Shown piece by piece: positions 34,901 through 48,423 of a DNA stretch of 64,000 nucleotides. The number at the start of each line of letters is the position of its first letter. Position 1 is the stretch's first letter. This DNA is from Vigna angularis (taxonomy: Eukaryota; Streptophyta; Magnoliopsida; Fabales; Fabaceae). A program made the position numbers and the translations under genes. A model generated the notes under the pieces. The model searched no databases, was not told where the DNA came from, and saw nothing but the letters and a program-made list of their open reading frames with translations. Location: assembly GCF_016808095.1 (NCBI RefSeq), contig NC_068970.1, positions 18,954,501-19,018,500 of the forward strand, written 5' to 3'.

Positions 34901-35998
34901 ATTGTCTCATATGTACCTTCAAACTATAAATTATGTTACACTTTCTTTGCAATTAAATTCTTTAATTTATCCTTTGCAAATATCGTTTTAATCATAATTT
35001 TTTCCTTTACACAATTGACTCTAATAAAAGTCAACAACTAGATTAATACAACCTAAAAATGCAACTAACCCTCTCTCCACCAAAAGGGACCGAGTTAATC
35101 AAGTCAGCAATTAGATCACTATTACCTAATAAAACTCCTTCGGCTTAAGAAAGACAGAGGTTAGATAATGTACGCAAGAAACTAATTAAGGATTGAAAGT
35201 AAAAAATTATATAACAACGATAAAAATTATTTAATTAGTACATGTTCCTAAAGTAGTTGGAATTGGTTAATCGATTAAGTATAGTCAAGTAAAGTATGAT
35301 TTATGATTATGTCCCATGTAAATTCCATTTGAAACAAACAAATGAATAAAATATGTTTAATTTTCTTGTCGAATCTATTAATAAAACTTTACTTATCTCC
35401 GATGGAGTCATATTAATGTCAGACTAAATCATAAACACGGTCACATGTTTTTCGTAGGATAATTATGAAGAATTTTTACTACTATCTCATATAAAAGTTG
35501 AGTTGTCTCGTTCTTAATATGAATAAATAATCGACCATCTTCTGGAATCAACTATTCGTCATTGTCTTAATAAATAATTACCTCGCCAATTAGCTTCCGT
35601 CTTTAGTTTGACCCTTAACTTGCATGGTATCAACAACCATTTATAATTGTTTTCTCCCAATGTTAGGTTTTTAATTATGTTATTCATTCATCCTCGTGAA
35701 GCACAAGTTTCTAAGGACGCATTAGTCCGCGTAAACTAACAAATATCATTCATCACTTAAATGATTTAATTTTAGAATTTTTTTTTCTGTGATAAAACTT
35801 AAATTTATGAGCTAAAATTAACTATTAAGACCATTCTTATCGATTCTGATAAATTAGCTATATATTTTTAAAATACATAAAAAATGGAGTGAAATATATC
35901 TCTTAAATAAGATCCTTAAATATATGAAAAAGCATAACTACATGTTTGATTCTTTTCTTTCGGTCAAGAGAGTGTTGCCACTAACAAACGGATTGATA
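28908..35998. other. intergenic, no supported gene
   Basis: 28980-29510 is richer in GC and carries short frames such as 35 codons from ATG 29151. It looks like non-coding transposon sequence. 33390-33620 is another GC-richer patch with no frame. A 101-codon ATG frame at 34686-34991 is not recognised. The remainder is AT-rich. No RNA gene or terminal-repeat pair was found. Confidence 0.5.
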
Positions 35999-36006
35999 CC
36001 TTCAAC

Positions 36007-36402
36007 CGGCGGCTTCATTATGCATCTCCACTTTCATATAAACAAAATTTCCAATTCTTCCCTTTTAGAATATGCAATATGAAGGTTAAAAATAACTTCC
36101 AAATCATATAATCTAAAAATTACTCTTTTTTTCCTTAAATAGAACTTTCAGATCGGACGGTCCAAAAACTAAAAATGACTTTCAAATTGTACAATTAGAA
36201 GTCAATAGGATTTCCAAATTATATAATTCAAAAACTATTTTTATCTTAATTCTTTCTCTAACTTCTGGAAGTTATTTTTTTTACTCCTAAATTGTACCTT
36301 CTAAAAGTTAGTTTTGATTTTTTTATTATAAATCCGAAAAGTTTGAGAATTGCATATGGGGGAATACAGGAAGAAACATATGGAGGTGCATAAAGAAACT
36401 GC
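36007..36402. mobile_element. MITE with 8-bp target duplication
   Basis: The flanking direct repeat is CCTTCAAC (35999-36006 and 36403-36410). The left end reads CTTCATTATGCATCTCCA; the right end reversed reads TTTCTTTATGCACCTCCA. The interior contains repeated AAATTATATAATTCAAAAAC-like motifs. 8-bp duplication plus short inverted ends suggests a hAT-type MITE. No coding capacity. Confidence 0.6.
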
Positions 36403-36410
36403 CCTTCAAC

Positions 36411-39353
36411 TAAGTTAATTTTGTGGGTCCAGATGTATCACCTGACATTCCACTTAAAAGCTCAAATTAATCATGACTTGTTTGCCCAAAAATAATAAGA
36501 CTCGTGTATCATATTCAGAATTTTAAACAAAATAAATTTTAAAAAATATTTAAACAAAAAAAGTAACATATATCTTAAACCATCTGTTTTTTGTTTCTAC
36601 ATCATGTTTATTTAATCTATAATTTTATAACAAATAAAAGTATTATATCACCTTCAACAACTATTCAACTATTAAAATTATTTTTTCCCTTAAATTTACA
36701 TGTTTTAGTTATTAGTAATATAAGTTAAAACTACTATTTAAAGAAATTAATTTTAGTTTATGGATATGTTAATTTGATATATAGGTGTATTTTATACATT
36801 TGCATGATCAAACTTGGTAACCATGAAGGGCTCCAACCTTTTTGGACACAAAAAAGAAGTTTGTGTTGACATATATTAGAACTAAAAATTAACTTGTTTT
36901 GGTAAATTTTATCACGACTCGTAAAAATAAGATGAAAAAAGCGTACAAAGTAATAAATTTATCTCACAAGTTAAGCAAAACATCTTATATGATAAGTTTT
37001 ACTAAATTTTGTAAAAGCTCTTTTAAATATCAGGCCTCCTAAATATATTCTTTACCTCTATAATCGTTAAAATTTGATCACAAAAAAATATTGACATTTT
37101 TAATCATTTTATTTTCAATTTTAATAATTTTATAAAGTTTAATTAGGTTCAAAATTTATTATCTAAAATGGTATTAAAGTTTTTATTATCTAATATTAAA
37201 TTTAATTTTACTAAAATAATATTCCAACTTATAAAAAACTATAATAGAAATTTTTTTTGGATTTATGCATGTTGGAAATCAAGCTTCAGTCTTAATCTCA
37301 TGTTGAATAAAAGAAGATTGAGATATAACAAGAAAAACTATAAATTCATTAACTTTGTTCTCATTATTATTGAATATTCTCACTAATATCCATCGAAACT
37401 CAATCATTGTGTCATTACTTATTGAATTCTCTTTTATTTTCATGTTTGATATCATTAGCGTAAGATAGTGTATGAAAATCTCACATTGTTTAAAGATAAA
37501 AGTGAGCACACTTCACTTTTACTACATATATTAATTTATATCTACATATATTTATTCATATAAAATTTTGTATTCTTATCTACTAGATAATGAGTATATC
37601 TATACTTGAGTTTGTATGTGTCCAAATATTTATGAAATACTTCTTTTACAAAACAAAATTATTGTAAAAATTATTATAATAATTTAATATTAAAAGGATA
37701 ACTATTTTCTTCTTTTTAATACCATATAATAATTTATAAAATTTAAAATAATTTACTAGATAAAAAAAATATTTTTAATTTGAAAAAGGAAAATTAGATA
37801 TACAAATATATTTATTTTTAATTTAAAATATTAAATATTATTTGTACCTAACTTATCTCTGACATCTTCGGCCAATATTGATTTTCCCATTTTATGTTCT
37901 AGGAACTATTTATCGAACACTTTTTAAAGCCCAATCTAATGGTTACTGGGTAGTTTTTTTTCTGTAATTTTATAATTTCAACTTGTATTTTTAAAGAAAG
38001 GAATATAATCTTTTATAGGTTTAAATACTTTTTTTTTATCTATTGTTGAATTTGTTTAAGGTGAAACACTTTTTTTTTTAATATTTTGGTTTTAATTTTT
38101 GTAATTTATGTTTATGATATGTTTAAATTATTAGATACCATGCTTTCTAATTTCTTTTAAAATACTACAAATTGACGCTTGACACATACATTAAACACTC
38201 AAAAATATTTAAACACTTCATAAAAAAATACCAAATTAAACATAAATTACAAAAATTTAGACCACTTTAAATACTTAAAAAAAAAAGACGAATCATAGTT
38301 AAAAAAAGTCTACGAAAATATTAAGCTTGGATTATATATTTTAAAATACAAAATAAATTAATTTTAAATTGTATAGTTTAAAATATAAATATATTTTGAC
38401 TTGTATAGTTTAAAATATAATTTCTATACGTTGGATTATATATTCTAAAATAAAAATTATATTCTAAATTATGTAATCTAAAATAAAATAAAAATGATGA
38501 AAGTACATGAAAAATGAATGTAGATGCAGCAAGAACCTGTCATCGTGTGAAGGACATTTATAGCCCAGGAAAAGTTCACAGATTTAAAGGTTTAGTCCAA
38601 AAGTCGATATTAATAAGGGAAGAAATATGTTTGAGGAATTTTGGTAAAATAAAATTTATGTGAAGTTTGTTGGAGTTTTTAAAGAGCAAATATATGTGAT
38701 AGTTCAAACTCATGTACTATTTCTTGTTTTGGTAAGACAAGTTCTTGTAATATAAACCCTCACTTTCATAGTTAAACTAAATCGTGTAAACTTTTTTAAT
38801 ATGGTGAAACTCTCTATTATTATTAGTTACTAACCCAACTTAATCAGTTCTCAACTCAGTATTTACGTTGCTTAGTTTCTCTGTACACTTCAAGTTCAAT
38901 CAAACCCATTTTATTTTCAAACTTCAATTGCAAGACTTTTGCACTTTTTCAACTGCATGATTTGTTGGCTTTATTACAAAACAGTTTAAGGTTGTTTACC
39001 CAATTAATTTTCTTCCTGCACCCTTCAGAAAACTGGTGTTGAGAAAAAAAATTCATGGGTTGCAGAAAGAAGTCAGACTTTAAAAAGAAATTCAATGTTT
39101 CAATTAATTGGACTTGAACTCTATATAAACTTGAGTTGCTATCTACACCTTTTCCATTTTCGCACCATCTATTCATATGTACCCTTTCGAAAAAAAGGTT
39201 TTGAAATAGATTCTTTTAAAGAAACGTATGACCCAAGAAGGTTAACTACCTTGCAAAAACGATTGTATGTTTTATATTAAAAACAAATACATTGTTTTAA
39301 ATTAGTTTTCAAAAGATTATATATTTTAATATATTATGAAAACAAAAATATAC
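36411..39353. other. intergenic, AT-rich, with a MITE relative
   Basis: 38310-38545 has the repeated motif GTATAGTTTAAAATATAA and ends in GATGCAGCAAGAACCTG, which resembles the right end of the MITE at 36007. It is probably a truncated relative. Otherwise only short chance frames are seen. Confidence 0.45.
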
Positions 39354-39362
39354 AAAATTATA

Positions 39363-39844
39363 GGCTTAAATATTTTTAATTGTTGTACATTTTTTTTATA
39401 TTTTGATTCTTCTAAATTTTTTCTCTATTTTCATCCCTATAAAATTTAAAATAAATGTTATTAGTCTTCATGAAATGTGTGAAATTTGATTTTAGTATAT
39501 ATAATTTTTTTTCTTTGATTTCCATCCCTTTAAAATTTCCAATCATTATTTTTAATCTCAAGTATTTATTATTAGATTGGTAAATAATTTTTATTTTATG
39601 GATCTTAAAAGTTTTCTTTTAGATGTCAAATGATAATATTATATCATAAATAGTATTGTGGGTTTCTTGGAAAGATCACTTGACCTTTTAATTATTAACA
39701 CATGAATAGTAAGCTATGGTCGTATAACCAGAGATAAAAAAATAAAAAATTTAAATGATAAAAAGAACCAAAACGAAATAAATTTATTTAGAAAAAGTAA
39801 GATCCAAACTTCCTTTATACAAAGATCAAATGCATATTTAAATC
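39363..39844. mobile_element. probable MULE-type MITE
   Basis: The ends are GGCTTAAATAT at the left and, reversed, GATTTAAATAT at the right, related to the GGTTAAATATG end of the MULE at 27061. The flanks AAAATTATA and AAAATCATA match at 8 of 9 positions, consistent with an aged 9-bp duplication. No coding capacity. Confidence 0.4.
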
Positions 39845-39853
39845 AAAATCATA

Positions 39854-42800
39854 TTATAAAAACTAGTTTCCGTATTGTATTAAAACATAACTAATCACAA
39901 AAATTAATTTTCTCAAGGTACAAAAAGATGATGAAAACTAGTTTTTATAGTATTATAAAAACATAACTACTTAATGAAAATTGACTTTCATAATGTATAA
40001 AATATAGCTGCATTATCTAATACAAAAGTAGCATTACAAAAAGTAATTTGAGCAACATCTGGGAAAAGCTAAAGAAAGAAAGAAGAGAGTTTAAATATTT
40101 CAACAAGTGAAAAAAAATAAAATAAAAAACGTGATGTGCAAATAGCATCTCCTATAATAGTAAAAGAATGTTTAACTAAATTTTGTTTATCTATTGTTAG
40201 TAAATCTAATTTTTTAATCTTCAATATACAATGAATATAAAAATTTGATCATGAAATTGTTTTATTAATTACTTTTAAATTTAGAGTGAAACTTTTAAAA
40301 TTAACATGTCAACCCATTAATAGAATAAGTATACGAATTATTAAAACCAAATTGACTTATATTAGAGATAAAAAGTATTGAAAGACTTTAAGTAATTATA
40401 TGAAGTTTATTCCATAAATTTAGTTGAAAATTTATCTCTTAAATGCATATAGTTCTGTTTAGGAATTGTATAGATTCTAGTATACTTTGTATTGAAATCT
40501 CATGTCACCAGTGGATCGATTAATTAACAGACATCATGCACTGTAATCTAAAACAAAAGTTTGTTTGAGATATTGGTTTTCTTTAATGAAATTAAACCTC
40601 TCAAGACTTTTGTCTTCCCTACGTTATACGTTATACGTAAATATAATATATTTTCAAGAGAATTGTAATACATTTTAAATTTGTGTAAATATTATTCTGT
40701 ATATTTTTAGTCTTTATAAACATATTTATTAATTTAAATTACTGAATTTTCTAACCACTTTCTAAGTTTTTATTTTTAATTATGTCTAGTTTAGCATTAA
40801 TATAGTGAAGTATAATTAAAAGTTCGATATTCTATAATTAATTAAAAAATTGTAAAAGAATAAAGAAATATCCTCCATCCCATCATCAAGCACATGTTAA
40901 GCAAGTTGCCATTGCAACATGATCATGACACAAAAACATTCTTATAATTTCATCTATTTGGACAATCGTTCAATGTGTCAAAATGAGCATATGTTTCTAT
41001 GCTTGGTTGGAACACTTTTATTATTTATATTTTTATTGTAAATGTTTAAGAAATAAATCCTCGCATTATTGTTAACAATGAAGTCGGTTTGATCAAACAC
41101 TAACTAAATTATTATCTTTTATTGATTAGATGAGGACAAAATTTGATTTTCCATTTATGATAGTTTTGACATGACATGAAAGCAAGAAAAAGAAATAGTA
41201 TAAGTAATGATGAAGGATGCGCAATAAAGTGTAAGGAAGCTTATATTATTTTAAAGAGAGATTAGATAGTTTTGATTATTGAGGAGAGGCAAGTTTGGTT
41301 TGATTGAAAGGAATTAGTTTGGAGAATGAAATAGTAATTTGGAGAATTTGTTGATTAAGAGAAAGAGGAGGAAAGAAGGTGGTTGAAAAAGGAAGGGTTT
41401 GGCTATTTAGTTGAGCTAGAAATAGAAAGTAAGTACTGGAAATGCAAGCAGAATGCCAACCCATTTTAACCTTTTTGGAGTTGACTATGCAGCTTTATAA
41501 TAACCCAACCTACTATTACTAGACATTGGACACAGTGCAAACAACACTTTTTAACTGTATTCCCTTCTTTTTCTTCTTCCTATCACCCTACCACTGCCAT
41601 AGTAACAATTATTATCTTATAAAAACTCTACCAAGACAACCTCAAACTTTACTTCTTCACTTTTCCTCAAGGTTCACACTCTTTGGGTGAAACTAAATTA
41701 ATTCTCAATATCATATATCATATTTATATATCAATCAAAATAAGGGACCACTTTCCCTGCATTTATAATAATTAACACCTTATCTTCTTATCTCCTGTCC
41801 TTTTTACATCATCCTCCTTTCTTCATTTTCTCTTCTCTCACTTTTATTTATATTCAATTCTGATTCCTTTAAGCATCTTTTGTCTCCTTCTTTCACTTCG
41901 GTCCCAGCAACAGAGAACCTAACATTTATATTTTAATCTATCCACATACTATTATTAGACACCCCAATCTTTTGAATCATAATTTCCCCCCAAACATATT
42001 CAACCATTATTGCGTTAATGTTAATAATATACACTATTTTTCATTCTCATACATCGTGCTTTCCAACATTCCAAAAATTATAATGCTTTTTTTTTTACTA
42101 CCATACGTTTCCATATTGTTATGTTATGTCACGCGTGTGTGGCTTTCGAACAAATAAGATTCAGGGAGAAGCACGGTTCGTTCAGATTGTACTTCAACTG
42201 ACCAACTATCTATGCTAAAAGAACACAAAATTTATTGACTTGCACACGTTGATGCAAGCCAAAAAGCACCAAAATTGCTAAAGCTCTTTTGCATATTTAG
42301 AAATTCTGAAAAAGGTCTGCCAAAACAGTTAGCAGTACAGCCAAGGTTAAGCAGCATGACTTTCTTTCTTTACACTTTCTTTAAAGATATTAAATGAAAC
42401 ACTTCTTCGTGCTTTATTTGAATGGAAATTAAATTTAGATTTAGAAGAATATTATAAACCGAAAATATGTTAAATTTGTTATTTTGATATGACAACGAAA
42501 TGAGAAAGGATTGATGAAAGAGCAAATGGTAGTGATTTAAAAGATGGATGCAGAGGTGCAGTAAGTGGTGGGTGGAGTGCAGAGTAGAAAGAAGGAGGGT
42601 CCGCAATTACGCATCACCGCTAGCTCCCAATCTACCTCGAAAAGCGTTCTTACACACCAGTGACTATTTGAGTACTTATTTCGTCAGGATCTAACTTATT
42701 TATTACCTTTCACATTGCAAACTTTTAATTCATTTCTCCAATTTCCCATCACCTTATAACTCCTTATTACCCTACCCTTTCATGCCTGTGAGAGGAGAGA

Positions 42801-43961
42801 CTCAACACACATTTTTTAAAACATCACTCAAACAATATTATCAAACAGAAAAAATAATCAATAAAGTAATATTAGACTAAAGCTGATGATGATCTATAGT
42901 ATCCAACCAGACAGATTTGTTATTGTTTTACAGACTATTTTCCATATTGTCGGCGAGAGAAGGTTTTCCCCGGATTGTTGTCTATAAAATTATTCTTATA
43001 AGTTATTTAAAATTGGTGTTTAAACTAAAACAATGAGTTCAGTCAGAGGTTTAACATGAAAGAAAGCGGAAAGTTGATGATGTGTGTTTATTGGTTAAGT
43101 GGTAGAGGGTTTTGTCCTTTGTTTTATTTTTTGGCATTTTGGCAAGTATATACGCAGCGGAGGCCCACCGTACCTTATCTTGATCTATCTTTGTGTTTGC
43201 GGCCCGTCCCGACGGTGGCGGAGGTAAGGTTGAAGGTTGCAGTGAATTTACTAATCTCCAGTTTTGTTCTGACATATGTCATGTGACTGTGGGGGCTACA
43301 TTGGCTCCTTTATCAAACCAAACTAGTAAAATTTCAACCCAACTTACCAAAGCAAACCCCTTTCAGTCAAAAGCATCGATACATTACAATTCTGATTGAT
43401 TCATGCACCACCATTTCAACTCATCCTTCTGCCCCACTTCCACCGCTATGTGGTCCCTCTTCATTCTCAGCCCTTCATCTTTAATGCCCCCACCCTTTGA
43501 CCTCTCCTCTTTCTACCCCCATCAACGGTGCAAGACCAAACTTCTCTAGACCCAACCCCACACACCTCGTGCCCCCTTTCCATGGCTCATCATAACTATT
43601 AATAATACTGTAAATCCAATCACCATAAATGAAAGACAGGTATACATACATATACTCTCACAACTCTTTTTTATCTTTAATATTTTTCAATTTCTTAGTA
43701 ACAACTGTGTACTTACAGACACCATCTTGTCTTATGATTTCTATGCTAGTATCAAGGTTTTTTTTTTAAGTCTCCTTAGCTATAATTATCACTACATCTT
43801 AACCAAATTTCCATATTTACAACTACCTCAAATGTTTAGAGTCTTAACTCATTCCCCCCACAGTACAATAATTTTACTTTTGTAAAAACAAGTATCATAA
43901 ATGAGAGAGGTTCATAGATTTTCCTCAAGTTTCCAAAGATAAAATATCAGTCACAAGTTGC
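39854..43961. other. intergenic, upstream of the bHLH gene
   Basis: AT-rich up to about 43000. 43050-43240 is a GC-richer patch with a 76-codon frame that I do not recognise. 43390-43560 is C-rich. These lie within 1 kb of the HEC-type gene and are best read as its promoter region. Confidence 0.5.
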
Positions 43962-43969
43962 TATAAAAA
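43962..43969 (+). promoter_or_regulatory. TATA box of the HEC-type bHLH gene
   Basis: GCTATAAAAAGGGC is a strong plant TATA box and lies 273 bp upstream of the ATG at 44235. Transcription would start near 43995, and no ATG occurs between there and 44235. Confidence 0.75.
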
Positions 43970-44115
43970 GGGCTTCCACTTACAGTGACCCTGCTGGATA
44001 TTGTTGTTGTTGGTCGGTTCAGAGATAAATAACAATCTTTCTTTCTATCCTCTGCACTTTCTGCACTCTCCTTCTACTATTTTATTCTCTCTCACCCCCT
44101 TAACCCTTCTGCCTT

Positions 44116-44139
44116 CTCTCTCTCTCTCTCTCTCTCTCT
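44116..44139 (+). repeat. (TC)n microsatellite in the bHLH 5' leader
   Basis: About 12 TC repeats lie in a wider pyrimidine-rich leader. Such CT tracts are common in plant 5' untranslated regions and may affect expression. Confidence 0.9.
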
Positions 44140-44234
44140 TTTTCTCTCTGATACAAACCCTACATCCAGTGCCCCTTTGGCGAGCCCCCATACTCTGCAT
44201 CTCTCTTTTCTCACCTTCCCCATTCTCATCTTTC

Positions 44235-45014
44235 ATGGATGTGGACATAGTGAAGGCTTCCGCGTGTGACACCACCAACATGGACGTGATGGCAATGATG
44301 ATGCAAATGGAAAAGTTCTCCGAATTCTGCGACCCTTTTTATACTACCACCCCACCTTACACAGAACCCGACATGTTATCCAGTGGAAGCTCCTCTACAA
44401 GTGTTTCCACCATTTTCAATAACGGAACTCCACCGACTCTCGTTGAACCACCACCGCCAAATGTTCTCAATTTTTCCAACAATGACAACGGCCTTATCCA
44501 GCAACCTATGACACCCTCTCTCCACCCCCCACAGCCTAGCACCACTTCCTTTCCCTACCCTTCTGAGAAGAAAAACTCTATGGCGGCGATGAGGGAAATG
44601 ATATTCAGAATAGCGGTGATGCAACCTATTCACATAGACCCTGAATCCATAAAGCCACCGAAGCGAAGGAACGTGAAGATTTCAAAGGATCCGCAGAGCG
44701 TGGCGGCGAGGCACAGAAGGGAAAGGATAAGCGAGAAGATAAGGATTCTGCAGAGATTAGTCCCAGGTGGCACCAAGATGGACACGGCTTCGATGCTGGA
44801 CGAGGCCATTCACTACGTCAAGTTCTTAAAGAAACAGGTCCAGACACTGGAACAGGCTGGGGCAAGTAGACAACACAATCACAATACTGTTGCTGCTGTC
44901 GGTTTTCCAATAGGGATGTCTAACTCCAACAACGTTAACTATTCTTCTTTGTTAATGAAGGGTTGCCAACCTTGTCAAATTTTCGGTTCTACTTCCAAAC
45001 AATTGCTCAGCTAA
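44235..45014 (+). CDS. HEC: HECATE-type bHLH transcription factor (single exon)
   Basis: 259 residues. The longer frame from 44001 begins with TTG and reads a pyrimidine-rich leader, so the ATG at 44235 is chosen; it gives an N-terminal [14 protein letters not shown] like HEC1/HEC2. The conserved pre-bHLH block [20 protein letters not shown] is at 117-135 and the bHLH at about 150-203, with basic region [17 protein letters not shown] and helix 2 [16 protein letters not shown]. The basic region has Gln and Ala where E-box binders have His and Glu, as in this subfamily. HEC factors act in the nucleus with SPATULA and others in gynoecium, transmitting-tract and stem-cell control; this is family knowledge. 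HEC1 and HEC2 cannot be separated here, and HEC3 is less likely. Confidence 0.95.
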   Translation: MDVDIVKASACDTTNMDVMAMMMQMEKFSEFCDPFYTTTPPYTEPDMLSSGSSSTSVSTIFNNGTPPTLVEPPPPNVLNFSNNDNGLIQQPMTPSLHPPQPSTTSFPYPSEKKNSMAAMREMIFRIAVMQPIHIDPESIKPPKRRNVKISKDPQSVAARHRRERISEKIRILQRLVPGGTKMDTASMLDEAIHYVKFLKKQVQTLEQAGASRQHNHNTVAAVGFPIGMSNSNNVNYSSLLMKGCQPCQIFGSTSKQLLS

Positions 45015-48000
45015 TTCATAAACTGAAAGAAGATGTAAGAGAGAGTTAATTTTCTTGTTTTCTGATGGGAAGCAACGAGTTCTGTGTACTGTTATGCATG
45101 GTTTGGTGGGCCATCAAGAAAATGTTTATCCATGTTATATATGGCCATTGTTATGGTGATTTTCTTTTGCTTTTGCAATTGGCGATGCTGGTAATCCAAA
45201 TTTCAATAACCAAATGGATCAATTTGTTCTACAATCTTCTCTTTTGTTTTCCATTTTATGGCGACTGTCTGCAACACATCTCGTCTCAAGAAAATATAAA
45301 AAGCCAAAGAAAAGTATTTGTACCCAAATAAATAAATAAATAGTAAGAAAATTGTTTGCGTTTAATTAAAAACACAAATTTACTTAAACTGAATAATATG
45401 AAATTAAACACAAATTTACTTAAACTGAATAATATGAAAATCTCTTTGAAGATCTCAGACTCTTTTGTTCCCTTTATCATCTGTATATCACACTTTTCTT
45501 CGTCCAGAAGAAATAATGTTAGTTTGTTTTTTAAATATTTAATTAATGAACATATTTTATTTTATTTTACTTTTTATTTATATCCTGTTAGGGTTCACAT
45601 GAAATACACTTCAGCGCTTTAATTCATCTTTGGTGATCCAAGTTACTCTAGATGTCGCAGCATATAACACTGACCGTCGGTGATCATGATTCTTGCTTTT
45701 CACTCATCTTATGCCCTTCAAATGATTCTTGCTTTCATTTATCTACCAACCAAGTGATAATCTACTCTATAGTTTTTCTTTATATCTTAATATTTATTTT
45801 CTATAGTTTTTCTTTATCTTAATATTTATTTTGATTTTTACATTTTATTATTTTTCTTAGATCCTTTAATAAAATTAAAATATCCAAGAATTTATTCTCA
45901 CTTATTTTTTAATTTTAAGAATATAGTCTATCCTTATTCATACGGATATACAAAATCAATACCCATAGATAAGTTGAAACTTGAAAACACTTGATCATAT
46001 TTTAATGTTTTAATATACCTTGAAACATAGTTTATAAAAACTTGAGAGTTCAGCAAAGGTGACATTGGCACTATTGTTTAAATAACTCTCTAGTTGGAAT
46101 TATCAAGACAAAAATTGAATAAAAATTATTAGAAATTAACATATAAATCGAAGTTATTACAAATTTATAGATATTACAAAGTTATTAGACTTTAAATGAG
46201 TGTTGTATACTATTAAAGTTGTATTTTGTAATAATGGTTAAAATATTCACATAAATTTAATTATAAGAATTTCTCATATGAATGGAATAAATTTATTCAT
46301 TTTATTGAAATAATTTATATTAAATTTTTTACTTGTTTAACAATTTATGTGATTTAATCATATTTTAATGTTTTAATACTTTTTTTTTCATGAGTAAATT
46401 TTTTTTTCATACTTTTAACTTATACAAATTTAAGACATAGTTTAATGATAAATATTTTACTGTTAAAATATTTTTAAAGGAAAAATCCATAAATATTTAC
46501 AGTGAGTAAATATGGCATCTGATATAAGAATTCCAAGAAATTGCATATTAATTTTTTAATCATAAATAATGGTTTATAATTATAGTTCTGATTTCAATAT
46601 TTCAGAACTCTAGGTTTTGAAAGATGGTTTTACTATATTAACTATTTATAATGATTTATTAATAGTAAATATTGTAAGTTGAAATCTGTCTATTGTTTGA
46701 ACTAAGATATATAAAGACCAAGTCAAAACATTTATTATTAATGACTTGTCTGACATTGGATTTGGAGAACCTCTTATTTATAATTGACTATAATTCTTAA
46801 GGTTAATTAGGTTTTTAAATTGGATATATAATCTCATTTTTTTCTATTATTTAATTTAATTTTTTTTTGGTAATAAATATATAGAGAGAGGAAGAGAAAC
46901 ACGATAATTTACAAAATTAATGGTCATACAAATATATTCACAACTGAAGAAAACAAATTTGTACAAGATCAACACCTATCATGTAAAGGAAAGGATATAC
47001 AACTCTTGCTTCTTTTATGTGTTTCATTCATTATATACATTCAGATTCATAAACCAATATTAAATGATTATTTTTAATGTCCCATTACACTCCAAGTGTA
47101 GAAAGTGAATACCTACAAACTTTCTTTTTCATTCTCTTCCAGGATAACTTAAGCATTGCATGACCTTTCATCTCATCCATCAACTAAAATAAAAACTTGA
47201 AAAAATTTGGTTTTCTTTATTATGATTGGTTTCATTACTCTTCTCAGTTTGAAAGAATATCTTCTTATTTATTTATATTTATTGAGTAATTAACACTTTG
47301 TAGGTAATAAATTTTTTTACCACTATCTAATATTAAATAGGTGAAACCACCTTAGAACTTCACAGTCTTGAGTGTTCGAGGTAAGTGAGAGTTATAAGAA
47401 ATGTTGATGAAGTGATCTTAATAGCTTTATCCTTGAAGTCGATTAAACCATTGGACTTAATTAAAAATAACGGTTGTTTGGATATTACTGCAAACTGAAA
47501 ACAAATTAAAATTTGAAGATTACTTTTATTTAATATTATTATTATTTTAAATAAATAATAATAATAATAAAGTATTTATAGTTTTACAGAAGTAACGTTT
47601 TTAAAATAAATAAATAAATATATTTTATAACTTTTCTTAATAATAATAAAATAAATAAATATTTTTATTTCGTGTTTGTTAATTACGAAAGATCAAACTC
47701 ACTACAAGACTTCAATCTTAATGTTTAGAATTCTTGTATTTCTTCTATTTATCTCGATAATTGATGTGTCTACTTGAGTTCTACCATTCTTATTTATTCT
47801 TTTTATTTCTTAATCGATAACTTTAACTAGTTTGGATTTAAATATAATATTGGTATATATTATTTTACAATATTTTATACTTTATTATATAATTTAACTT
47901 TTAATGTATTTGAATTTAAAATTTTGATTTGAATTTAGTTTGGGATATGTTTTACAATCTCATTTAAAATGTTCACTGTAGAGGTTGACTTTCTACGTGG

Positions 48001-48423
48001 GTCATACATAATAGATGCATATTTAAATTCACTGAGTGATCTGCATACTGTATCTGGTTGTAGAATTGTTTTCAAATACATACATTTACTAAAGGTGCTT
48101 TGAACTGACAACTTTTTGTTTAAATTTGTGCACTGTAATTTTATTTTAAATTTGTTTAATAAATAACTCATTTCAACTTGTTTTTCTACAAATTCCTTTT
48201 CCATGTCTTTCCATCAAATATTCATCACACCATCTAACCAACATGAAACAATTTTCTCCAATTTCCGTAAGTATATAACTCAACATCTATACATCCTTAT
48301 AGAGTTCTACATCTTTGTAGACTTCCATCTGCGACGATCTTGCACAATGAGCCATGCAATTCACTGGAATAACTGCGAAGCCACTACTTTTGGTTTTGAC
48401 AGTAAGACTTCCACAAGATATTG
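45015..48423. other. intergenic downstream of the bHLH gene
   Basis: The 3' untranslated region of the bHLH gene should fill the first ~300 bases, with AATAAA-like runs near 45328. After that it is AT-rich with no supported gene. 47935-48204 (-) and 48203-48436 (+) are unrecognised short frames. Confidence 0.5.
45370..45440. repeat. 36-bp tandem duplication downstream of the bHLH gene
   Basis: AACACAAATTTACTTAAACT recurs at 45371 and 45407, followed by the same GAATAATATGAAA. It makes two overlapping chance frames. Confidence 0.9.

Noticed and set aside
34671..34991. 106-codon frame
   Set aside because: GTG start; the internal ATG frame of 101 codons resembles nothing known and has no promoter or splice support.
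43056..43286. 76-codon ATG frame upstream of the bHLH gene
   Set aside because: No homology recognised; an overlapping antisense frame is equally open, which suggests a composition effect.
44001..44234. 78-residue N-terminal extension of the bHLH frame
   Set aside because: It starts with TTG and reads a pyrimidine-rich leader just after a TATA box. The first ATG, 44235, fits HEC proteins.
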